DNA of 64,000 bases, taken from NCBI RefSeq assembly GCF_037176765.1, contig NC_090023.1:204136506-204200505 (forward strand), in the 5' to 3' direction. Position numbers and translations under genes: made by a program. How positions within the stretch are numbered: position 1 is the stretch's first letter; each line of letters starts with the position of its first letter. Origin of the DNA: Anolis sagrei. Lineage: Eukaryota > Chordata > Lepidosauria > Squamata > Anolidae. The notes beneath the pieces were generated by a model. That model did no database searches. It had not been told where the DNA came from and saw nothing but the letters and a program-made list of their open reading frames with translations. Shown in pieces: positions 57,355 through 64,000 of the stretch.

Positions 57355-57954
57355 CAGAGTTTCTCAACCTGGGAGTTGGGACAGTTGCAAGGGGGTGTGG
57401 CCAAAGACCACCAGAAAACAAGGTATGTGGGTTTTGAGTGGGAAGTTTGGCCTAATTCCATCATTGGTGGGGTTCAGAATGCTCTTATTGTAGGTGAGCT
57501 ATAAATCCCACCAGCAACTACAACTCCCAAATGTCAAGGTCTAGTTTCCCACTCCAACAGTGTTCACATTTGGCCATATTGAATATCCTGCCAAGTTTGG
57601 TCCAGATCCATCATTGTTTGAGTCCACAGTGCTCTCTGAATGTAGGTGAACTACAACTCCCAAACTCAAGGTCAATGCCCACCAAACCCTTCCAGCATTT
57701 CCTGTTGGTCATTAGAGTTCTGTGTGCCAAGCTTGGCCCAATTCTATCGTTGGTGGAGTTCAGAATGTTTTTTGTTGGAAAGTTAACTATAAATCCCAGC
57801 AACTACAACTCCCAAACGACAAAATCTATTCCCCCTTCAACTTGGGGGTATAGGGTATTTGTGCCAGACATCCTGCATATTTACAGTTACAAAATAGCAA
57901 TGAAAATAATATCCTGGGTTGGGGGTCACCACAACATGAGGTTGAGAAACACTG
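57355..57954 (-). mobile_element. hAT family A element, minus strand
   Basis: Ends CAGAGTTTCTCAACCTGGG and GAGGTTGAGAAACACTG. Flanks CCCTAAAA and GCCTAAAA match 7 of 8. Modules as at 54892, but internally shorter. Confidence 0.85.
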
Positions 57955-58262
57955 GCCTAAAATGTCTCTTCTTCTTAGCAGTGTGCGACCAGGTAGATAG
58001 CTAAAGGTATCTCCTTCCAAAAAAAAAAACACCCCTCCATCAGATTATCTCATAATCTAGATTTGGAACACAGATGTTGCCATCCATGCACCAGCATTTC
58101 ATCCTGGAGAAACTGCAAAGGGAAGTTCAATTAAGATTGAAGCTATGGTGTCTATCTTTCCTTCTTCTTATACTAAAGGCAGAAGAAATAGAGTTAGCCC
58201 AAGGAGCAGGAAAACTCATTCTGTTTTGAGTGAATTGTAACTGAATTTTTAAAAAGATGGCT

Positions 58263-58360
58263 TTGATTGTTGGACTAGGACTCTGGGTTGGATCCCGCCC
58301 TCCCCTCCAGCCATGGAAACCCTGGAAATGACCTTGGGCCAGTCACACTGACTGAGGCTG
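58263..58360 (+). mobile_element. SINE type 3 head fragment
   Basis: Contains TTGGACTAGGACTCTGGGTT and CCTTGGGCCAGTCACACTGA. Truncated by the MITE that follows. Confidence 0.5.
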
Positions 58361-58361
58361 T

Positions 58362-58620
58362 GTCTACACTGCCCAATATCCCAGAATCTGATCCCAGATT
58401 ATCTTCTTATCCCAGGTTATCTGGCAATGTAGACTCATATAATCTGATACATAGCAGATAATCTGGGATCAGATCCTGGGATATAGGGCAGTGTAGATCT
58501 GTATTAATATAGAAGATAATACAGAGAATCTGCTTTGAATTGGATTATATGAGTCTACACTGCCACATCATCCAGATCAAAGCAGATAATCTGGATTTTA
58601 TATGACAGTGTAGAATGGGT
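58362..58620. mobile_element. Two adjoining Harbinger-like MITE C variants
   Basis: 58362-58495 pairs TGTGTCTACACTGCCCAATA with TATAGGGCAGTGTAGATC; 58500-58618 pairs a second set (GTCTACACTGCCACATC and TATGACAGTGTAGAA). Confidence 0.65.
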
Positions 58621-58707
58621 GTCAGAGGAAGGCAAACAATTATTACAAAATGATGATTATGATGATGATAATAAAAGTTTTGGTTCTACCAGAAATAACA
58701 TATGTGT

Positions 58708-59655
58708 TGTCAAAGGCTTTCATGGCCAGAATCACTGGGTTGCTGTGAGTTTTCCGGGCTGTATGGCCATGTTCCAGAAGCATTCTCTCCTGAAGTTTTC
58801 TCCACATCTATGGTAGGCATCCTCAGAGGTTGGGAGGTCTGTTGGAAACTAGGCAAGTGGGGTTTATATATCTGTGGAATGTCCAGGGTGGGAGAATTCA
58901 CCTGTTTTCTAAGTGTTGTCTTTTATTTACTGTTCTGATTTCAGAGTTGAATTCTAGACAGGAAATGATCAGGGCCAAGTAACACCTCCCAACAAAAAAA
59001 ATCCCCCAGGCAAGAAGCAGCCAGGCTTTGAAGCTGCAAGGTTATTCAGTGCTCATCAAGGTGACCAATTACAACATTCACACTTGCCTCAAGTAGACTA
59101 GTTCAACTTTCCATTATGTTATTTTACACTGTTTATTTTATTTTGTTATTGTATGTATTTTATTCTGATTTTTTTGCCTTGTATTTTATTTGCTGTATTG
59201 TACTTTTGGGCTTGGCCTCATGCTAGCCTCCCTGAGTCCCCCTTGGGGAGATGGTGATGGGTACAAATTATTATTATTATTATTCCCCACCCTGAATATT
59301 CCACAGATATATAAACCCCACTTGCCTAGTTTCCAACAAACCTTCCAATATTGTGGCATTTTCTACCTTGATATTCTGGGTTATATGGCTGTGTGGAAGG
59401 ACCCTGGGAACTACAGTTTGGGGCAAAGAAGGCTCATTCAATGCTACTCAAGGTGACCATTTGCAACATTCACACTTGCCTCAAGCAGACCAGATTTCTT
59501 TCTCCCACCCTGGACATATGTAAACTCCACTTGCCTAGTTTCCAACAGACCTCACAACTTCTGTGGATGCCTGTCATAGATGTGGGTGAAACGTCAGGAG
59601 AGAATGCTTCTGGAACATGGCCATACAGTCTGGAAAACCCACAGCAACCCATGTA
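58708..59655. repeat. Large inverted pair of Penelope-like 3' ends with L2 tail and MITE between
   Basis: 58708-58945 reads the Penelope-like 3' region on minus; about 59500-59655 reads it on plus, so outer parts (GTATGGCCATGTTCCAGAAG and its reverse) are inverted repeats about 150 bp long. Between them are plus-oriented pieces (58946-59100 and 59285-59345), an L2 tail with (ATT)n (59105-59283) and a MITE C end (59346-59404). Confidence 0.65.
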
Positions 59656-60271
59656 AAATTACAACTCCCATGAGGTAAAGGGAGGTAAAGGGGTGTCAAG
59701 CAACATCAATTCTTCAGTGTAGGTGCGCCATAGAGGTGGTGCAGATGTGAAGCAATACGGGCAGTGCCTGAAAAGACAACCCCAACATCTCTTCTCCTCT
59801 CCCCTCCCTTCCCCTCCTTTCAAGAACTGAGCAGAGGAAGTGGGTGGAAAGAGAAAACTGAAAATGTAAGGCGGGATCCAACCCTTTCCTCCCTCATTCC
59901 TCGGAGGAGGTGCAGGCAAGGAGCACACCGAGGAGCCCAACATTGCCGGCAAGGTCTACAACGCCATATAATACGGATTGAACTGCATTGCATGGGTCTA
60001 AACTGCAGTATATGGCAGTGTAAATCCAGAAACTTGACTACCTGGTGACATTTGAGGAGGCTTGTTTCGAAGTGAAGCCCTGAAAGGAAGGAGAGGAGAA
60101 AGAGACCCCAGGAAGAGGAGAAAAGACAGAAGAGCGACTTAAGACGGATGGCAGAGAAGGGCGAAGATGGGGATCAAGTTGCAAGCAAAGGAAGCCAGTT
60201 GGAAGCAAAGGAGGACAGCTAAGTGGATTAGGTGGGAGGGGGTGCCCAGGACGGGAAGAAAGACGTGGGAT
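59656..60271. other. G+C-richer stretch without a recognised gene
   Basis: Contains a pyrimidine-rich block (59790-59820) and AAGGAGAGGAGAAAG-type purine runs. Open frames (59659-59952, 59764-60048) overlap on both strands and look like chance. Confidence 0.35.
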
Positions 60272-60470
60272 GCATGTCTACACTGTTAAATGAATGCAGC
60301 CCGACACCCCTTTAAGTGCCATGCGTAGTGCTTTGGAATCGTGGTTGGGGGAGGCTCCAAAAACCCCGGAAAGCTGTCATAATAACCATGATTCCACAGC
60401 ATTGAGACGTGGAAGTTAAAGAGAGGTCAAACTGCATTGATTATACAGTGTAGATGCACACGAGGGAGAT
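60272..60470. mobile_element. Palindromic MITE D
   Basis: Ends GTCTACACTGTTAAATGAAT and, reversed, GTGCATCTACACTGTATAAT. Inner arms GCCGACACCCCTTTAA-like and its partner. Confidence 0.65.
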
Positions 60471-60490
60471 TGAGCTGGGGACTGGGGCTG

Positions 60491-60962
60491 GATCTACACT
60501 GCCATATAAAGCACATAATCCACATTATCAGTTTTGAATGGGATTATATGAGTCTGCACTTCCAAATAATCCAGTTCAAAGCAGATAATCCATATTATCC
60601 TTTCTGAACCGGATTCTATGAGTCCACACTGCCATAAAATCCAGTTCAAAGCAGATAATTGACATCGGTTTTGAACCGGATTATATGGATCCATACTGCC
60701 ATATAATCCAGTTCGAAGCACATAATCTACAGTATCAGTTTTTAACCGGATTATATGAATCCACACTGCCATATAATCGGTTCAAAGCAGATAATCCACA
60801 TTATAAATTTTGAATGGGATTATACGAATCTACACTTCCATATAATCCAGTTCAAAGCAGATAACCCACATTATCAGTTTCGAACCGGATTATATGAGTC
60901 CACATTGCCGTATAATTCAGTTCAAAAATAATCTGGATTGTATATGTCAGTGTAGATTCAGC
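60491..60962. repeat. Seven-unit tandem array of about 70 bp from Harbinger-like MITE C
   Basis: The motif ACTGCCATATAATCCAGTTC recurs with spacing 60, 70, 67, 70, 69 and 70 bp (anchor positions 60501, 60561, 60631, 60698, 60768, 60837, 60907). Each unit also contains GAACCGGATTATATGAGTC-type sequence, the inverted partner. Units differ by several substitutions. Confidence 0.85.
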
Positions 60963-61044
60963 CTGGGAATGTAAGCCTATCAGCCTTGAAGAGGGACTTC
61001 CAAAATAGTAAAGAAGGGAGTAACCCAGAACTTGGAAACTCAGG

Positions 61045-61128
61045 CTAGGTCTAGTCTGTTCTATATCCCAGGATCTGATTATCTTCTTATCCCAGATTAT
61101 CTGGCACTGTAGACTCATATAATCCCAA
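61045..61128. mobile_element. Harbinger-like MITE C-related fragment
   Basis: Contains TATCCCAGGATCTGATTATC and ATTATCTGGCACTGTAGAC. Incomplete. Confidence 0.5.
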
Positions 61129-61239
61129 AAAAAGCTGGGTTGTTTTTGACTCCTTGTTTGAACCATCACAAACCCAGTTGATAGTGAATAAATGGGATGG
61201 AATGAGTGATACTATCACTATTAATTTTGATTTGTGTTA

Positions 61240-61531
61240 TGTTGTGTTTAATTAGCAGGGGTTTTATATTAATTAATTATTAATTAATTTTATCATTAAT
61301 TATGTAATTATTATTTTATTAATAATTAATTTAATTAGCAGGGGTTTTATATGCTGTCTTTTATATGCTGTTTTATGTTATTGACATTGTTATTGTTTAC
61401 AATTGTTATGTGTTTTACCTCATTGTATATTATATTCCATTGCACTGCCATGTGCTTTTGTAAACTGCCACAGTCTCTTTTGGGAGATAATGGCAGGATA
61501 TAAATAAAGTTGTTGTTGTTGTTGTAGCAGA
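61240..61531 (+). mobile_element. LINE-like 3' tail with AT-rich duplication
   Basis: TTAATTAGCAGGGGTTTTAT occurs at about 61249 and again at about 61333, bounding an AT-rich segment. The end GCCACAGTCTCTTTTGGGAG, GGCAGGATATAAATAAAG and (TTG)n fits an L2/CR1-like tail. Confidence 0.5.
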
Positions 61532-61886
61532 AGCATGCACTCTTCCCAAAATTAACACTTGGAAACAAGAGAATGAGTGTGTATTCTTTTCAAAATCTCT
61601 TTTCTTTGGCTTTTCAACCGTTTTCAATACTTCCTTTGAAAGAAGCTTGTGCACATCTGGCTGTAAGATGGTAAAGATAGAGTTGTGGATGTTGTTTAAA
61701 TCCCTCAAAGAATGGGAGGACTGCAACATACTTCCTTGTGGGAAATATGGTGTGTACATTTGAAAGAAATACATAGAACAAAAAACGGTGTCGGAATTTC
61801 GTATTTGAAGGAAATCGTCTGTTTAGTTTACAAATATGCGATTGTGCTGGGAAATAAAACCCAATCGGATGTATTTCTGAAAAGGA
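61532..61886. other. No gene or repeat recognised
   Basis: Overlapping short open frames on both strands, none with a domain. Confidence 0.35.
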
Positions 61887-62100
61887 TAGACAGACTGGGG
61901 TAGTATTTTGAGTGTCCAACTGCGGATCTGCAGTGGAGACCAGGGTTTGAATTCCTGATCATGCTTAGGCCAGCCTAGTAAGTCACACTCTCTCAGCCTC
62001 AAAGGAAGGCAATGGCAATTCCCTCTGAACAAACCTTTCCAGGAAAATCCATGATAGGTTGGCCTTAGGGTCATCATAAGTGACTTGAAGGCACATACCA
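61887..62100 (+). mobile_element. tRNA-derived SINE type 3
   Basis: Has GAGACCAGGGTTTGAATTCC (box B), TCTCTCAGCCTCAAAGGAAG and AGTGACTTGAAGGCACAT. Nearly full length. Confidence 0.75.
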
Positions 62101-62309
62101 GCCGTCCTTGAGTTACAAACATCCGACTTTCAAATAACTCCTAGTTAAGAACGGGACTGAGACAACAGGAAAGGAGAGAAATCTACCCCTAGGAAGGGAA
62201 ATTCATTCCTGAAAGAGTTCTCATGGGGGAAAGGTGGCTCCATTCTTCTGAACAGAGGCACAGACAGCAGAACAAACACCGCAGGGATATCAAGCCTTCC
62301 CTATGCTGT

Positions 62310-62559
62310 CCAAAGCTCTATCTATAGCTATATATCTATAACTATATCTCTATATATCTATCTCTGGATATCTCGATCTCTTTCTCTGTATATATGCCTC
62401 TAACTCTCTCTATATATCTCTCTCTATATATCTCTATCCTTATTCCTCTTCTCTCTCTCTCTTTATTTATATCTCTATATATCTCTATATCAATCTCGGT
62501 CTCTCTCTCTCTTTCTTTCTTTCTATCTCTCTCTATATATCTATATCTCTGTATCTGTA

Positions 62560-62593
<34 letters not shown>

Positions 62594-62794
62594 GCTATAC
62601 ATCGCTATCTCTTTCTCTATATATCTATATCTCTATATATTTATATCTATAACTATAATTATATCTCTCTAGATCTCTCTCTCTCTCTCTCTATATATAT
62701 ATGTCCCCCCTCTCTCTCTATATATATATATCAATATCTCTCCATATCTCTATTCTTTCTCTACATATCTCTATCTATATCTATATCTATAACT

Positions 62795-62838
<44 letters not shown>

Positions 62839-62895
62839 TCTCTATCTATCTATATCAATATCTCTCCATCTCTCCCTCTCTCTTTATATATAGCC
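62310..62895. repeat. Long degenerate (TCTA/TCTC/TATA)n simple repeat
   Basis: Nearly 590 bp built of CTCT, TATA and TCTA units in irregular order. Open frames through it (poly-SLSIYLSI or its reverse) are repeat translations and not genes. Confidence 0.95.
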
Positions 62896-63210
62896 GTCCC
62901 CTGCCATGTGTTGCTGTGGCCCAGTCTGTGTATAGGTGTTATGTGTGTGTATATACTTGTGTATATATGAGTGTTTGCGTGTGTGTGTGCGCGTGTGTAT
63001 GTATGTATGTATGTATATATGTGTGTGTGTGTATAGTTTTGTGCATGCGTTGTAATGTATTTTTATGGGGATTTTGGCCTTTTTAAGTCTCTTCTGCTGT
63101 GTTTTTCAGTGTTTTTATGAGTGATGGTCACTCGTTGGCCTGCTACCTGTATTGTGTCCAAATTTGGTGTCAATTCGTCCAGTGGTTTTTGAATTATGTT
63201 AATCCCACAA
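62896..63210 (+). mobile_element. Unclassified squamate repeat
   Basis: GTCCCCTGCCATGTGTTGCT at the start and CAATTCGTCCAGTGGTTTTT at the end look like a family I recall from lizards, but cannot name. (TG)n and (TATG)n lie between. Confidence 0.4.
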
Positions 63211-63218
63211 ATGAACAT

Positions 63219-63264
<46 letters not shown>

Positions 63265-63272
63265 ATGTTCAT
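63211..63272. repeat. Perfect 62-bp palindrome around (TA)n
   Basis: ATGAACATTGCA at 63211-63222 and TGCAATGTTCAT at 63261-63272 are exact reverse complements, with pure TA repeat between, so the whole 62 bp is self-complementary. Confidence 0.9.
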
Positions 63273-63406
63273 ATATATATAATATCTATCTCTATATATG
63301 GCTGGAGTTACACTTAAAATGTACCTGTTCCGACTTACATACAAATTCATCTTGAGAACAAACCTACAGAACCTACCCTGTTCCTAACTTGGGGACTACC
63401 TGCATA

Positions 63407-63736
63407 CAGGCATGTAGCCAGGTTTGGGGGGGGGGGCTGAGGGGCTTCAGCCCCCCCCCCCCCGAAATTCTCATGGTGGTTCGCGAAAAGACCTTACTGG
63501 TGCATTATTTAAACTGTTATGTTTATTCATATCATGATCTGATCACCATACTCAATATATCTCATATGCATGGGGGTATTGGGGTAACGATACAAAAGGT
63601 TTGCTAGGCTAGACCCTCTTTCACTCAGACTCAGCCCCCCCCCCCAAACTCAGCCCCCCCCCCCCCCCGAAGCCCCTCCTGAAAAAAATTCAGCCCCCCC
63701 CCCCCCCCCCAAAATGAAATCCTGGCTATGGGCCTG
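63407..63736. mobile_element. hAT-type MITE, same family as 26361-26597, with poly(C) tracts
   Basis: Ends CAGGCATGTAGCCAGG and, reversed, CAGGCCCATAGCCAGG. Internal G11, C13, C11, C15 and C17 runs. Left and right 8-bp flanks do not match clearly. Confidence 0.7.
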
Positions 63737-63845
63737 CTGCCATGATGTTCTTGATCCAGTCTGGGATCAGAGGATTCGAGTTTATAAAAGCCCACTCACT
63801 CCACGCGAGTTTAAAAACATATTCAGAATTGGCTCTCTTCACCTT

Positions 63846-64000
63846 ATCAGTGAGTGCATCTACAATGTAGTTTGGTGCTATTTTCAAGTGCCAGAGTCCA
63901 ATGTCATGGAATCATGGGAGTTGTAGCTTTACCTCACCAAATTGCCATTCCCAGGATCCCATAGCATTGAGCCGCAGCAGTTAAAGCGGATGCCAAACTG
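63846..64000. mobile_element. Palindromic MITE D, cut by the window end
   Basis: Starts GAGTGCATCTACAATGTAG and reaches GCAGTTAAAGCGGATGCCAA; the right end lies outside the window. Confidence 0.65.

Noticed and set aside
62342-62602. Arg/Glu-rich frame and Ser/Tyr/Leu-rich frames in 62.3-63.0 kb
   Set aside because: They are translations of a simple repeat.
62310-62895. CRISPR-like array
   Set aside because: The repeat is a microsatellite without regular repeat-spacer structure; the host is a vertebrate.

Overview
The window looks like nuclear DNA of a squamate reptile, most likely an iguanian lizard. This rests on one recognisable vertebrate gene, the two-pore-domain potassium channel KCNK18 (TRESK), set in a dense mix of lizard-type repeats: several tRNA-derived SINEs, a 5S-rRNA-derived SINE, L2, CR1, RTE-BovB and other LINEs, Penelope-like elements, many short hAT-type and PIF/Harbinger-type elements, and long simple repeats. 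The clade is inferred from repeat style only.

KCNK18 lies on the minus strand in three coding exons (27248-27029, 26021-25878, 20110-19305). All splice sites are canonical and phases match, giving a 389-residue channel with four membrane segments, two pore loops (TVGYG and TIGFGD) and a long M2-M3 cytoplasmic loop. A TATA-like box and an inverted CCAAT box lie 130-200 bp upstream of the start codon. Intron 1 (about 1.0 kb) holds a hAT-type element with perfect target duplications. Intron 2 (about 5.8 kb) holds a SINE, a BovB tail, MITEs, a LINE nested in a hAT element, and a Penelope-like fragment. I see no other host protein gene; other open frames belong to LINEs or look like chance.

Layout: 1-19.3 kb is gene-free flank downstream of KCNK18, with SINEs, CR1, L1, L2 and hAT elements and an LTR-like piece near 5.1-6.7 kb. 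19.3-27.4 kb is the KCNK18 gene. 27.4-64 kb is upstream flank, with an LTR-like piece near 30.2-30.7 kb, a 2 kb internally deleted L2 LINE at 38-40 kb, inverted pairs of Penelope-like ends at 43.7 and 58.7-59.7 kb, many Harbinger-like MITEs from 53 to 61 kb, a seven-unit 70-bp tandem array at 60.5-61.0 kb, a 0.6 kb TCTA/TCTC/TATA simple repeat at 62.3-62.9 kb, and a 62-bp perfect palindrome at 63.2 kb.

The most useful second-look items are: diverged calcineurin docking motifs and a histidine after the first filter in lizard TRESK; a shared nnnTAnnn target preference across many hAT insertions, which points to Buster-type hATs; 3-bp TNA duplications around the Harbinger-like MITEs; and several inverted or tandem structures. 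I found no evidence for a wholly new biological system here.
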